Of a stretch of 41,375 nt of DNA, positions 1-8,516 are shown one piece after another; positions within the stretch are counted from its first letter, which is position 1, and every line of letters begins with the position of its first letter. The notes below the pieces were generated by a model. That model was not told where the DNA came from. It ran no database searches and worked only from the letters and a program-made list of their open reading frames with translations. This stretch comes from Oscillospiraceae bacterium (GTDB taxonomy: Bacteria; Bacillota; Clostridia; Oscillospirales; Ruminococcaceae): contig JAJQHD010000030.1 in assembly GCA_021199855.1 (NCBI GenBank), positions 13,414 to 54,788 on the forward strand, in the 5' to 3' direction. The translations under genes were made by a program, and so were the position numbers.

Positions 1-115
1 CCCCACCCACCCCCCCCCCCCCCCCCCCCTCCCCCCCACCCCCCCCTCGCCCGCCGGGGGGCCGCCCCGCCCCCCCCCCCGCCCCCCCGGCCCCCCCCCC
101 CCCCCCCCCCCCCGC
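1..115. other. C-rich low-complexity end
   Basis: Almost every base is C, with scattered G, T and A. No coding or regulatory signal is visible. On the minus strand this is a poly-G run that begins directly after a hairpin at 116-136, which is the pattern expected when a two-colour sequencer loses signal after a strong hairpin, or of a bad contig end. It is unlikely to be genuine genome sequence. Confidence 0.8.
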
Positions 116-136
116 GTCGGCACCATTGGTGCCGAC
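116..136 (-). terminator. hairpin after the CotF-like gene
   Basis: GTCGGCACCA and TGGTGCCGAC are perfect inverted 10-mers separated by one base. The hairpin lies 13 bp past the stop codon of the minus-strand gene at 150-608, where a terminator would be expected. The U-tract that should follow cannot be seen because the sequence turns into poly-G (minus strand). Confidence 0.5.
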
Positions 137-149
137 AACTAGCCACTAC

Positions 150-608
150 TCATTGATACATCCCATTCGCCGACAAGAAACTATAAAGCTGTTCCCCGTG
201 CTGTTGCTCTTCCGCCTGAATGTGGTTGAGGAGGCGGCGAGCCTGGAGGTCTGAGAACTCGAAGACGGAGGTGTCATAGAGCGCAGAGACGTGCTTTTCC
301 ATCGCAAGCATATCCGAAGCAAGGAACTTGTCGATGTCGGCGGAGCGGGTGTCCTTGTAGCAGATCTTCTTGCACCAGCCATTGTTCTCGTTCTTGAGGA
401 TTCCCTCCGGGACAGTCGGGACGTTGCCGGAAAGCATACTGTTCACCGTGTCATAGTGGTTGTGCTCAACCTGTGAGATTGAGTCGAAGAGTTGACTGAG
501 TTCGCATGAACACGCTTCCGAAGAGTACTTCGAGTACTTCTCCCAGCAGAGCTTTTCCTGATCTTTCAAATCTTTGAGTAAACCGATTTCTTTCTGTGAT
601 AAAGTCAT
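150..608 (-). CDS. CotF-like ferritin-fold spore protein
   Basis: A 152-residue, mostly helical protein. It resembles the spore coat protein F/ferritin-like family of Clostridia, small four-helix-bundle proteins found in spores. Motifs QVEHNHY (around residue 49) and HIQAEEQQHGEQLY (near the C-terminus) fit the E-x2-H pattern of a ferritin-like bundle, although metal binding is not proven. The start at 608 has AAAGGAG about 8 bases upstream; a longer frame to 710 would run through the promoter and into the next gene. A forespore-type promoter lies just upstream. A DUF2383-like or plain ferritin-like label is the alternative. The role in the spore is inferred. Confidence 0.75.
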   Translation of the reverse strand: MTLSQKEIGLLKDLKDQEKLCWEKYSKYSSEACSCELSQLFDSISQVEHNHYDTVNSMLSGNVPTVPEGILKNENNGWCKKICYKDTRSADIDKFLASDMLAMEKHVSALYDTSVFEFSDLQARRLLNHIQAEEQQHGEQLYSFLSANGMYQ

Positions 609-638
609 GCCATAATCTCCTTTTAATAAAGATGGGAG

Positions 639-667
639 TATTATGGCATGTTTTTTCTGAAATATAC
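639..667 (-). promoter_or_regulatory. sigma-F/sigma-G type promoter for CotF-like gene
   Basis: Read on the minus strand: GTATA (663-667), 17 bases, CATAATA (639-645). Both elements match the known forespore consensus GHATR and CATNHTA exactly. The start codon is at 608, so the leader is about 25 bases. This supports forespore expression of the downstream gene. Confidence 0.65.
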
Positions 668-684
668 GTGGGCTTTCGGGAGAA

Positions 685-1416
685 CTACATCCATCCGAGA
701 ACCTCCTCAACCGTCATCTCCCACTGCTCTTCCTGTGAGATAGTCGCAACGCCGTCGCCTGCCTGCTCGCCGTAGCTTCCAAAGCCGGCGTGGTTGCCGC
801 CGTCGATGACGATTTCGGTGTAATCGGTGGAGTAATCCCGCCCTGCTTCGAGGCTGTCCATGTTGAGGACGCCGTCTTCACTGCCGTAGATTGAGAGGGT
901 GGGGAGGTCGCTCAAATCGCTCGTCGAGTAGGATGCGAATAGAATCAGACCGTCGAGCTCATCAAGATGATTCGACGCAAACGACGCCGCCATCGCTCCT
1001 CCCAAGGAGTGCCCGCCGATGTACCAATTCTCATAGGAAGCATACTCGGACATAATGCTCTCTGCCTTGTTCATCCCGAAAAACGCGAGGTTGAAGGGCA
1101 TTTCGACAAGGAAGCAGTCGACGCCGTTCTCTGCAAGGCTCATCATGATTGGCACATATGCCGTGTACTCGACCTTTGCGCCAGGGTAGAAGATAAGCGC
1201 CGTCTCGTTCCCGCCGCTGAACAGAATCCCATCGTCGACATGGATCACCTGAACGGTATCGGCGCTCGTGAGATACGGGTCGACGTCGACGGCGTGGTAA
1301 TAGTCGTTGACATACCAGACGAAAGCGATGGCTATCACGGCGATTAAGATTACGACAACGACGAGGACTATTTTGCCTGTGGATTTTTTGGATTTTTGGG
1401 TTGTAGTTTTTGGCAT
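685..1416 (-). CDS. membrane-anchored alpha/beta hydrolase
   Basis: A 243-residue protein with a basic N-terminus (KSKKSTGK) and one membrane segment at residues ~16-34, followed by an alpha/beta hydrolase domain. The nucleophile elbow GHSLGG places the catalytic Ser at residue 137. Later YGSEDGV (Asp) and GGNHAGFG (His) complete a plausible triad. It matches the hydrolase family often annotated alpha/beta hydrolase 5 in Clostridia. The catalytic domain should face the outside of the membrane. The substrate is unknown. ATG at 1416 is preceded by AGGTG. It is transcribed from its own sigma-A promoter and ends 77 bases before the CotF-like start. Confidence 0.8.
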   Translation of the reverse strand: MPKTTTQKSKKSTGKIVLVVVVILIAVIAIAFVWYVNDYYHAVDVDPYLTSADTVQVIHVDDGILFSGGNETALIFYPGAKVEYTAYVPIMMSLAENGVDCFLVEMPFNLAFFGMNKAESIMSEYASYENWYIGGHSLGGAMAASFASNHLDELDGLILFASYSTSDLSDLPTLSIYGSEDGVLNMDSLEAGRDYSTDYTEIVIDGGNHAGFGSYGEQAGDGVATISQEEQWEMTVEEVLGWM

Positions 1417-1443
1417 GGTGTCACCTGATTACTTTTTTATAGT

Positions 1444-1472
1444 ATTATATTGCATTGCGTGAAGAAAATCAA
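1444..1472 (-). promoter_or_regulatory. sigma-A promoter for the hydrolase
   Basis: Minus strand TTGATT (1467-1472), 17-base spacer, TATAAT (1444-1449), with the gene start at 1416. Confidence 0.7.
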
Positions 1473-1486
1473 GAGCAGTCCGACAG

Positions 1487-1519
1487 AAAAAGCCTCCTAT
1501 CCACGATAGGAAGCTTTTT
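1487..1519 (-). terminator. intrinsic terminator of spoVT
   Basis: On the minus strand AAAAAGCTTCCTATC, a short GTG loop and GATAGGAGGCTTTTT form a long stem ending in a U-run. It follows the spoVT stop at 1533. The flanking A and T runs would allow function in both directions. Confidence 0.85.
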
Positions 1520-1532
1520 GATTCTATAGCGT

Positions 1533-2072
1533 TTACGCTTCTAATTGTTTTCCCAAGAACATCGCCGCCGTTTGCGCAAGCGTGAGCTGTAGCTCGGAAC
1601 CCTTGGTCTGGTTTTCGGAATTAAGGAAGCAGACCGCGCCCGCGATGTCTCCCGACGCGATAATCGGGGAGACGGCGAGAGCACTCCTCCCGACCCCCTC
1701 GACCGGCAAGATAGCCTTGCCCTCGGTGTCGTAGACCCAGCTCTTGCGGGTCTCCAAAAGTTCTTCGAGACCCTGCGAAATCCGCCGCTCGGCGTACTCC
1801 TTCTTCTGGACGCCAGCCGTCGCAACGACGTGGTCTCTGTCGAAAATGACGACCGGCGCCGAGCCAAGCTTGTGGATAACGTCTGCCGCCGATTCGGCAC
1901 TGTCCTGCATCTCCCCGACCGGCGAGTATTTCTTAAAGATGACCTCGCCCTCGCCGCTTGTGTATATTTCAAGAGGATCGCCCTCGCGAATCCTCATAGT
2001 CCGACGAATTTCTTTCGGGATGACAACCCTTCCTAAGTCGTCAATCCTCCTCACAATTCCCGTCGCTTTCAT
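1533..2072 (-). CDS. spoVT: stage V sporulation regulator SpoVT
   Basis: A 179-residue protein, the usual SpoVT length (about 178). The N-terminal swapped-hairpin AbrB domain contains GIVRRIDDLGRVVIPKEIRR and the LEIYTSGEGEVIFKKY strand. The C-terminal half is GAF-like (VIFDRDHVVATAG, SALAVSPIIASGDIAGAVCF). The family is a DNA-binding regulator of late forespore (sigma-G) genes. The start was set at the ATG at 2072 because it begins the AbrB domain and has AAAGGA upstream; the open frame to 2291 is non-coding leader. It has its own sigma-G-like promoter and a terminator. Confidence 0.93.
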   Translation of the reverse strand: MKATGIVRRIDDLGRVVIPKEIRRTMRIREGDPLEIYTSGEGEVIFKKYSPVGEMQDSAESAADVIHKLGSAPVVIFDRDHVVATAGVQKKEYAERRISQGLEELLETRKSWVYDTEGKAILPVEGVGRSALAVSPIIASGDIAGAVCFLNSENQTKGSELQLTLAQTAAMFLGKQLEA

Positions 2073-2126
2073 GGAATCAGTCCTTTCGGTAGTTTTCTGA
2101 TTGTCACAGGATGTGGCAATTAGTGC

Positions 2127-2155
2127 TATTATTTGCCGAATCGGCGGGAATATGC
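2127..2155 (-). promoter_or_regulatory. sigma-G-like promoter of spoVT
   Basis: Minus strand GCATA (2151-2155), 17 bases, AATAATA (2127-2133). This fits GHATR/CATNHTA with one mismatch (first base of the -10). In Bacillus subtilis spoVT is known to depend on sigma-G, so the position and type agree with the gene. Confidence 0.5.
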
Positions 2156-2195
2156 GTACTCTAATTCCGACAACTATCGTATAAGTTCTTAAATA

Positions 2196-2228
2196 AAGAG
2201 CAGTCCCAGGTGCTATGAGACTGCTCTT
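2196..2228 (-). terminator. terminator after metY
   Basis: AAGAGCAGTC and GACTGCTCTT form a perfect 10-bp stem with a 13-base loop, 60 bases past the metY stop. The tail on the minus strand is TATTTAAG, so the U-tract is weak. Confidence 0.6.
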
Positions 2229-2287
2229 ATGCTCTCTGATAAATTTTATGTTAGGTGTACATATGTACATCGACCGTGATCGAGTCA

Positions 2288-3580
2288 TCAATCCCCAAAT
2301 GCCTGTGAAAGGTCGGCAATGATGTCATCGATATGCTCAGTACCGATAGACAGGCGGATTGTATTCGGCTTTATTCCCTGATCCAGAAGCTCCTCTTCCG
2401 AAAGCTGAGAATGTGTCGTGGTTGCCGGATGGATGACGAGGCTCTTTACATCGGCTACATTTGTCAGAAGTGAGAATACTTTGAGACTGTCTATAAACTC
2501 GTGAGCTTCTTTCTGACCGCCCTTAATCTCGAATGTGAATATTGAGCCGCCTCCGTTCGGGAAATACTTCTCATACAGAACGTGGTCAGGATGGTCAGGC
2601 AGTGCCGGATGATTTACTTTTTCGACCTTCGGATGATTTACAAGAAAGTCCAAAACTTTCTTTGTGTTTTCAACATGACGGTCAATTCTTAAGGAAAGAG
2701 TTTCGGTTCCCTGCAACAGAAGAAAAGCATTGAAAGGTGAAATTGTAGCTCCCGTATCTCTCAGAAGTATTGCTCTTATGTAGGTTACGAATGCCGCAGG
2801 ACCCACTGCGTCAGCAAAGGAAATTCCGTGGTAGCTCGGATTCGGTTCAGCTATCGGTGCATACTTACCGCTTGCCTTCCAATCGAACTTTCCTCCATCA
2901 ACAATAACTCCGCCTAAAGTTGTTCCGTGTCCGCCAATGAACTTGGTCGCAGAATGGATTACTATGTCCGCTCCATGTTCAATAGGTCTGAAAAGATAGG
3001 GGGTTGCAAATGTGTTGTCGATTGCAACGGGAATACCGTGTCTGTGTGCAATTTCAGAAATGGCATCAACATCGGGTATATCGCTGTTAGGATTGCCCAA
3101 GGTCTCAAGATAGATTGCCTTTGTATTATCCTGAATAGCGGCTTCAACTTCTTCCAGATTATGAGCGTCGACAAAGGTTGTTTCGATTCCGCTTAACTTA
3201 AGAGTATGAGCAAGAAGATTGTAGCTGCCGCCGTAGATGGTCTTCTGTGCGACAATATGGTCGCCTTTCTGAGCGAGTGCCTGAATTGTATATGTAACAG
3301 CCGCCGCTCCGGAAGCAAGCGCAAGTCCCGCAACTCCACCCTCTAAAGCAGCAATTCTTGACTCGAAAACGTCCTGTGTGGAATTGGTCAGTCTGCCGTA
3401 GATGTTGCCGGAATCACGGAGTCCAAAGCGGTCTGCGGCGTGAGCTGAGTTATGAAAAACATAAGAGGTTGTCTGGTAGATGGGGACAGCTCTTGAATCA
3501 GTTACGGGATCGGGATTCTCCTGACCTGCATGGAGCTGGATGGTCTCAAACTTAAAGTTGTTTTCGTAATTGTATTTCAT
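2288..3580 (-). CDS. metY: O-acetylhomoserine sulfhydrylase MetY
   Basis: A 430-residue PLP enzyme of the Cys/Met metabolism family, the usual length for MetY (420-440) and longer than cystathionine synthases or lyases (~380-400). It makes homocysteine from O-acetylhomoserine and sulfide in the cytoplasm. Visible landmarks are the N-terminal [10 protein letters not shown], the YGRLTNST substrate loop, [22 protein letters not shown], and the PLP lysine K213 in [15 protein letters not shown] at 3580 has AAGGAG upstream. The gene is read from a consensus promoter across a ~200-base leader that encodes a Cys-rich peptide, which points to control by cysteine supply. It is divergent from cysK. Confidence 0.92.
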   Translation of the reverse strand: MKYNYENNFKFETIQLHAGQENPDPVTDSRAVPIYQTTSYVFHNSAHAADRFGLRDSGNIYGRLTNSTQDVFESRIAALEGGVAGLALASGAAAVTYTIQALAQKGDHIVAQKTIYGGSYNLLAHTLKLSGIETTFVDAHNLEEVEAAIQDNTKAIYLETLGNPNSDIPDVDAISEIAHRHGIPVAIDNTFATPYLFRPIEHGADIVIHSATKFIGGHGTTLGGVIVDGGKFDWKASGKYAPIAEPNPSYHGISFADAVGPAAFVTYIRAILLRDTGATISPFNAFLLLQGTETLSLRIDRHVENTKKVLDFLVNHPKVEKVNHPALPDHPDHVLYEKYFPNGGGSIFTFEIKGGQKEAHEFIDSLKVFSLLTNVADVKSLVIHPATTTHSQLSEEELLDQGIKPNTIRLSIGTEHIDDIIADLSQAFGD

Positions 3581-3617
3581 TGTGTATACACTCCTTGGTA
3601 AAATAAAGTTGTTCTGT

Positions 3618-3663
3618 GCTTCTGGTAAAGAAGCGTTGTTATTGTATCTGTATCAACAGCAAC
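3618..3663 (-). promoter_or_regulatory. two adjacent leader hairpins before metY
   Basis: On the minus-strand RNA, GUUGCUGUUG (3654-3663) can pair with CAAUAACAAC (3635-3644), 9 of 10 positions with one wobble. The 5' arm is made of the terminal Cys codons and stop of the leader peptide. Directly after it GCUUCU (3629-3634) pairs with AGAAGC (3618-3623), and a UUUAUUUU stretch follows some 10 bases later. Ribosome position on the Cys codons would decide whether the first hairpin forms. Whether this controls termination or translation is not resolved. Confidence 0.5.
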
Positions 3664-3727
3664 AGTGTACACACATTCGACCGAATCTGAAGTTATGTCT
3701 TAATAGAACTGTGAAATTTGTAGGCAT
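3653..3727 (-). CDS. cysteine-rich leader peptide of metY
   Basis: A 24-codon frame between the metY promoter and metY. ATG at 3727 has AGGAAGGA upstream at good spacing. The peptide begins MPTNFTVLL, has a basic aromatic middle (RHNFRFGR) and ends MCVHCCC, so four of the last six codons are Cys (all TGT or TGC) directly before TGA. The stop lies 72 bases before metY. This is the layout of a ribosome-mediated attenuator that senses charged tRNA-Cys. Polycysteine leader peptides acting as cysteine-responsive attenuators are described in mycobacteria; this case is inferred by analogy. Confidence 0.72.
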   Translation of the reverse strand: MPTNFTVLLRHNFRFGRMCVHCCC

Positions 3728-3784
3728 AGTATCCTTCCTTTCAATCGAAATAAAACACATACTAAAACGATATGCATTATGGGG

Positions 3785-3813
3785 ATTATAACCGATATAT
3801 TTTCTTTTGTCAA
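3785..3813 (-). promoter_or_regulatory. consensus sigma-A promoter of metY leader
   Basis: Minus strand TTGACA (3808-3813), 17-base spacer, TATAAT (3785-3790), both perfect. Transcription would start near 3778, giving a leader of about 200 bases. Confidence 0.85.
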
Positions 3814-3852
3814 TACCTTTTCAAAAAATTTTTTCAGAATTCAAAAAACGCA

Positions 3853-3881
3853 TTGACAGCGAGACTGACTTATGATATAAT
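3853..3881 (+). promoter_or_regulatory. consensus sigma-A promoter of cysK operon
   Basis: TTGACA (3853-3858), 17 bases, TATAAT (3876-3881), both perfect. The start of cysK is at 3953 with AAGGAGG upstream. The leader of ~65 bases shows no strong fold. Confidence 0.87.
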
Positions 3882-3952
3882 CCCTACTATGTTGATGGGT
3901 TTTAATTCGGTAAAACTTACTCGATAACTAAACTCTCAAGGAGGAAAATATA

Positions 3953-4888
3953 ATGGCGGTATACAACAGCATAACTGATTTAGTAGGTGGAACTCCCCTA
4001 CTCAGACTCAATAACTTTTTAAAGGCGGATAAATACTACGCTGATATTCTTGCAAAGCTCGAATATCTGAACCCCGCAGGAAGCGTTAAGGACAGAATTG
4101 CAAAAGCAATGATTGATAATGCAGAAGCTACTGGCGATTTGAAAGAAGGTTCAGTCATCATCGAGCCAACCAGCGGTAACACCGGAATCGGTCTGGCGGC
4201 GATTGCGGCATCCAAAGGCTACAGAATCATTCTTACTATGCCCGAGACTATGAGTGTTGAGAGAAGAAATCTCTTGAAAGCTTACGGTGCAGAGCTTGTG
4301 TTGACAGAAGGCTCCAAGGGCATGAAAGGTGCTATTGCGAAGGCAAATGAGCTTGCTGAAACTATTCCAGACAGCTTTATTCCCGGTCAGTTTGTGAGTC
4401 CCGCCAACCCGAAGGCTCACTTTGAGACAACCGGTCCCGAAATATGGAATGATACTGACGGCAAGGTTGATATTTTCGTCGCCGGTGTTGGCACAGGCGG
4501 AACAATCAGCGGTGTAGGAAAGTATCTTAAGAGCAGGAATCCGGACGTTAAAATAGTCGCAGTTGAACCGGCTGGCTCTCCTGTTTTGTCAACAGGTGTT
4601 GCTGGCTCACACAAGCTTCAGGGAATCGGTGCAGGATTCGTTCCCGATACTCTTGATACAAGCATATACGACGAGATTATTACCATCAAGGATGAAGAAG
4701 CATTCGACACAGGCAGGAAGCTCGCAAAAGTAGAAGGACTTTTGGTCGGAATCACCTCGGGAGCCGCAGTTTATGCCGCTTCAATTCTTGCAAAGCGTCC
4801 CGAAAACGAAGGCAAGACAATAGTTGCACTTCTCCCCGACACAGGCGACAGGTATTTGTCAACACCGATGTTTGCAGAGCGGAATTAA
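3953..4888 (+). CDS. cysK: cysteine synthase CysK
   Basis: A 311-residue fold-type II PLP enzyme, normal length for CysK. It converts O-acetylserine and sulfide to cysteine. PLP lysine K46 lies in NPAGSVKDR. The substrate loop [10 protein letters not shown], the PLP phosphate-binding [10 protein letters not shown] and the C-terminal GITSGAA and [12 protein letters not shown] motifs are all intact. ATG at 3953 follows AAGGAGGAAAATATA. It is the first gene of the plus-strand sulfur operon and is divergent from metY; the next gene starts 33 bases after its stop. Cystathionine beta-synthase is unlikely because no extra domain is present and the motifs are CysK-like. Confidence 0.94.
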   Translation: MAVYNSITDLVGGTPLLRLNNFLKADKYYADILAKLEYLNPAGSVKDRIAKAMIDNAEATGDLKEGSVIIEPTSGNTGIGLAAIAASKGYRIILTMPETMSVERRNLLKAYGAELVLTEGSKGMKGAIAKANELAETIPDSFIPGQFVSPANPKAHFETTGPEIWNDTDGKVDIFVAGVGTGGTISGVGKYLKSRNPDVKIVAVEPAGSPVLSTGVAGSHKLQGIGAGFVPDTLDTSIYDEIITIKDEEAFDTGRKLAKVEGLLVGITSGAAVYAASILAKRPENEGKTIVALLPDTGDRYLSTPMFAERN

Positions 4889-4921
4889 AACTTGAGAGGA
4901 TTCAATCCGGAGGTTTCAAAA

Positions 4922-6118
4922 GTGTCAAAGAAAGAAAACAAGTTTGAGGGATACGACATTTCTACGCAGGCGGTACATTCGGGAAATGACTATGACGAAG
5001 AAACCGGTGCGGTTCGCAGACCGCTACACATGGCGAACAGTTACAAATTGCCGGATGACCTCTCGCAGGTCAACTACTCATCAACAGATCTTCTGATGTA
5101 CTCCAGAAACGGAAATGCTAATCAGCACTGGTTAGAAGAAAAAGTTGCGGCTTTGTATCATGCAGATGATGCCATTGTCCTTGCCAGCGGCGTAGGTGCA
5201 CTTCATGCGTTGTTCTGGACACTTTTGAAATCGGGTGACAGAGTTGTTTATCCAAAAGTAAGCTATATGGCGGTTTACAGGTTGTTTCACGAGCTGTTCA
5301 ACAGAAAATTCGGTGTGGAGACAGTGATGGTGGACATGACCGACATCGAAGCTGTGAAAAAAGCAATCACTCCCGGCACAAAGCTTGTTCACATCGAAAC
5401 TCCCGACAATCCCACCGTAGGAGTAACAGACATAGCGGCTGTTGCAAAAATCGCTCACGAAAACGGCGCAGTTCTGTCGGTGGACAACACCTTTGCCTCT
5501 CCACTGAACCAGAGACCTCTGGAGCTTGGCGCAGATTTCGTGGTAGACTCGCTCACTAAGTTTATCAACGGTCACGGCGACGCCCAAGGCGGTGCAATCA
5601 TATCCAACGACCTGGAGACAATGGATCGCATCCGTTATGAAGCGCAGGTTAATGTCGGCGGGGTCATCAGTCCATTTAATGCGTGGCAGATTTTCCGAGG
5701 GTCTGTCACCTTCCCACTGCGTATGGAGAGAATTAATCAGTCTTCGCAAACGATTGCTGAGTGGCTGGAACAGAGGGAGAATGTTACGTTTGTCTCCTAT
5801 CCGGGGCTTCCGAGCAATCCGGGACACGAGCTGGCAAAACGGCAGATGGAAAACGGATTCGGAGGAGTTATCTCCTTCGGCGTTAGTGCAGATGATAAAA
5901 CGGTAGAATGGTTTTGTTCGAATCTGAAGGTTGTCACCTTTGCCGTCTCTTTAGGACATGATGAAAGCCTGATCTTCCTGCAACCAAGTTATGATGAGAG
6001 AATCAACCTGTACCCAGAAAAGTTCAGAAATGGCTTTATTCGTTTCAGCGTCGGGATTGAGTCGCCGGAAGACATCATCGGAGATCTGGATCAGGCGCTG
6101 AGGGCTGTCGGATTATAG
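4922..6118 (+). CDS. trans-sulfuration PLP enzyme (gamma-lyase/synthase family)
   Basis: A 398-residue member of the Cys/Met metabolism PLP family. The PLP lysine is K213 in DSLTKFINGHGD, with SVDNTFASPLNQRPLELGAD upstream and RFSVGIE near the end. The usual SRxGNP loop is SRNGNANQHWLE and the canonical YGCT-type segment is KVSYMAVYRLF, so this is not a textbook MetB or MetC. Cystathionine gamma-lyase, cystathionine beta-lyase or homocysteine gamma-lyase activity are all possible. Start chosen at GTG 4922, with GGAGG 8 bases upstream; the in-frame TTG at 4892 has no ribosome site. It is co-transcribed with cysK, which suggests cysteine/homocysteine exchange. Confidence 0.78.
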   Translation: MSKKENKFEGYDISTQAVHSGNDYDEETGAVRRPLHMANSYKLPDDLSQVNYSSTDLLMYSRNGNANQHWLEEKVAALYHADDAIVLASGVGALHALFWTLLKSGDRVVYPKVSYMAVYRLFHELFNRKFGVETVMVDMTDIEAVKKAITPGTKLVHIETPDNPTVGVTDIAAVAKIAHENGAVLSVDNTFASPLNQRPLELGADFVVDSLTKFINGHGDAQGGAIISNDLETMDRIRYEAQVNVGGVISPFNAWQIFRGSVTFPLRMERINQSSQTIAEWLEQRENVTFVSYPGLPSNPGHELAKRQMENGFGGVISFGVSADDKTVEWFCSNLKVVTFAVSLGHDESLIFLQPSYDERINLYPEKFRNGFIRFSVGIESPEDIIGDLDQALRAVGL

Positions 6119-6164
6119 CAAAAAGCTATAGATTGAGTCTATACCTGAACATTCAAAGATTGTA

Positions 6165-6195
6165 TTGGAAGGCAACGGGCAAAATATGCTATAAT
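6165..6195 (+). promoter_or_regulatory. possible promoter of metE-metF
   Basis: A perfect TATAAT (6190-6195) with TTGGAA (6165-6170) at a long 19-base spacing, in the 124-base gap before metE. The long spacer makes it weaker than the other promoters here. No riboswitch or T-box was recognised in the short leader. Confidence 0.45.
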
Positions 6196-6242
6196 TATGC
6201 TGATGAACGGTCACACGATTTGTACAAGGAGAGGATATATTA

Positions 6243-8516
6243 ATGCAGTCATCAATCATAGGCTATCCGAGAGTAGGAAGCCAGAGAGAACTCAAATTTG
6301 CGACAGAAAAGTATTTTCGTAATGAGATGGGGTCAAGTGAGCTTTATTCTGTCGCTTCCGGGATCAGAAAGTCACAGTGGGCTATAGAAAAAGAGTCCGG
6401 GCTTGATTATATCCCGTCAAACGATTTCTCATTCTACGATACTACACTCGACACGGCGGTTCTTCTGAACATTATTCCCGAAAGATATTCTGAGCTTGGG
6501 CTTTCGGAATTGGATACATATTTCGCAATGGCAAGAGGCTATCAGGGCGAAAAGGGCGACGTCAAGGCACTTGCTATGAAAAAGTGGTTCAACACCAATT
6601 ATCACTACATGGTTCCGGAGGCTGATGACAACACCGAGATCAAGCTCGTCGGAACAAAGCCTTTTGACGAATATCTTGAAGCAAAAGCTGAGGGAGTAGA
6701 GACAAAGCCGGTTATAGTTGGCGCATTCACTCTTTTGAAGCTCACGAAATTCACCGGCGAGAAGAAAACGGCGGATTTTGCAGACAGCGTAGCTGAGGCT
6801 TATTCGGAGATTTTAAAGAAGCTCTCATCTCTCGGAGCAATGTGGGTTCAGTTTGATGAGCCTTATCTTGTCCATGATCTGAGCGCAGATGACATAGAGC
6901 TTTTTGAAAGACTTTATAGCAAAATTCTTTCTGCAAAGGGCTCTGTAAAGGTTCTCCTTGAAACCTATTTCGGCGATATAAGGGATTGCTACAATGATGT
7001 CGCAAAGCTTGATTTTGACGGAATTGGACTCGACTTTGTTGAGGGCAGAGAGACACTTGCACTTGTCAATAAGAATGGTTTCCCGGATGATAAGCTCCTC
7101 TTTGCGGGTCTTGTCAACGGTAAAAATATCTGGAGAAACAATTACAGTCGCACTTTGGCTGTCCTTGATACTTTATCAGATGCAGGAATTAACGCCGTAA
7201 TCAGCACATCATGTTCGCTTTTGCACGTTCCGTATACTCTTGATAACGAAACAAAACTGTCAGAGGACTTCAAGAATCATTTTGCCTTTGCAGAGGAGAA
7301 GCTTTCGGAGCTTTCTGAAATCAAGGCATTATTCTCCGAAACCGACAGAGGCATTTCGGAAGCATACAAGAAAAACGAAGCTCTCTTTGAAAAGCGTGAG
7401 GGAGCGACAGATGAAAACGTAAGAAAACGTGTTTCGGAAATCAAGGAAGCTGACTTTGAAAGACTGCCTGTTTTCTCCGAAAGAGAAAAAATCCAAAAAA
7501 AAGAATTCAACCTCCCCAAGTTCCCGACAACAACTATCGGTTCTTTCCCTCAGACTCAGGATGTCAAAGCAAATCGTACTGCATTCAGAAAAGGAACCAT
7601 AACCGAGGAAGAGTATAAAGAGTTTAACCGCAGGAAAATTGCTGAATGTATCGAGCTTCAGGAAAATATCGGGCTTGACGTTCTGGTTCACGGCGAATAC
7701 GAAAGAAACGACATGGTCGAGTACTTCGGCGAACAGCTCAAGGGCTTCCTGTTCACGGAGAAGGCGTGGGTTCAGTCGTATGGCACCAGATGCGTAAAGC
7801 CGCCGATTATCTGGGGTGATGTTTCAAGAATCAAGCCGATTACGGTTGAATGGTCAACATATGCCCAGAGCCTGACCGACAAGCCGCTCAAGGGAATGCT
7901 CACAGGTCCGGTTACAATTCTCAACTGGTCGTTCCCTCGTGAGGACATATCCACCAAAGAGAGTACATATCAGATTGCTCTCGCAATAAGGGATGAGGTT
8001 CTGGATCTTGAAGCGAGCGGAATCAGAGTTATCCAGATTGACGAAGCCGCCCTGAGAGAAAAGCTTCCCTTGAGAAAGAGTGACTGGTACAGCGAATACC
8101 TCGACTGGGCAATTCCCGCTTTCCGTCTGGTTCACAGCGGGGTTAAACCGGAAACCCAGATCCACACTCATATGTGCTACAGCGAATTCACCGACATAAT
8201 CAAGGCAATCGACGACATGGATGCCGATGTTATCACCTTTGAGGCTTCCCGCTCCGACCTTCAGATCTTAGATTCCCTCAAAGAATCCGGCTTCAAGACC
8301 GAGGTTGGTCCCGGAGTTTATGACATTCACTCGCCAAGAGTTCCCTCTGTTGAGGAAATCAAAGCGGCACTTCACAAAATGCTTGGCAAGGTTCAGCCAG
8401 ACAAGCTTTGGGTGAATCCGGACTGTGGGCTTAAAACAAGAGGCACTGCCGAAACTGAGGCAAGCCTCCGGAACCTCGTTCAGGCGGCAAGAGAGCTTAG
8501 AAATGAAAATATCTGA
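6243..8516 (+). CDS. metE: cobalamin-independent methionine synthase MetE
   Basis: A 757-residue protein, full MetE length. It transfers the methyl group of 5-methyltetrahydropteroyltri-glutamate to homocysteine. The N-terminal half carries the degenerate barrel ([16 protein letters not shown]). The catalytic C-terminal barrel starts near [12 protein letters not shown] and holds the zinc ligands in [10 protein letters not shown] (His and Cys), the Glu in [11 protein letters not shown] and the Cys in [13 protein letters not shown] at 6243 follows AAGGAGAGG. It overlaps metF by 14 bases, so the pair is translationally coupled. Having B12-independent MetE next to MetF is a self-contained methionine branch. 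Confidence 0.95.
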   Translation: MQSSIIGYPRVGSQRELKFATEKYFRNEMGSSELYSVASGIRKSQWAIEKESGLDYIPSNDFSFYDTTLDTAVLLNIIPERYSELGLSELDTYFAMARGYQGEKGDVKALAMKKWFNTNYHYMVPEADDNTEIKLVGTKPFDEYLEAKAEGVETKPVIVGAFTLLKLTKFTGEKKTADFADSVAEAYSEILKKLSSLGAMWVQFDEPYLVHDLSADDIELFERLYSKILSAKGSVKVLLETYFGDIRDCYNDVAKLDFDGIGLDFVEGRETLALVNKNGFPDDKLLFAGLVNGKNIWRNNYSRTLAVLDTLSDAGINAVISTSCSLLHVPYTLDNETKLSEDFKNHFAFAEEKLSELSEIKALFSETDRGISEAYKKNEALFEKREGATDENVRKRVSEIKEADFERLPVFSEREKIQKKEFNLPKFPTTTIGSFPQTQDVKANRTAFRKGTITEEEYKEFNRRKIAECIELQENIGLDVLVHGEYERNDMVEYFGEQLKGFLFTEKAWVQSYGTRCVKPPIIWGDVSRIKPITVEWSTYAQSLTDKPLKGMLTGPVTILNWSFPREDISTKESTYQIALAIRDEVLDLEASGIRVIQIDEAALREKLPLRKSDWYSEYLDWAIPAFRLVHSGVKPETQIHTHMCYSEFTDIIKAIDDMDADVITFEASRSDLQILDSLKESGFKTEVGPGVYDIHSPRVPSVEEIKAALHKMLGKVQPDKLWVNPDCGLKTRGTAETEASLRNLVQAARELRNENI

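Noticed and set aside
2073-2291. N-terminal extension of SpoVT to 2291
   Set aside because: It would translate through the sigma-G-like promoter and the metY terminator and add 73 residues to a protein already of full length.
3892-3930. Possible 12-codon leader peptide before cysK
   Set aside because: No ribosome site and no Cys or Met-rich run, unlike the metY leader.
5132-5827. 231-codon open frame on the minus strand
   Set aside because: It is antisense to the strongly conserved trans-sulfuration enzyme, has no protein-like motifs and no ribosome site; a shadow frame.
3580-6243. SAM riboswitch or T-box in the sulfur gene leaders
   Set aside because: The leaders are short and the conserved SAM-I core or the T-box sequence AGGGTGGNACCGCG was not found; the metY leader is explained by a peptide-coding frame instead.
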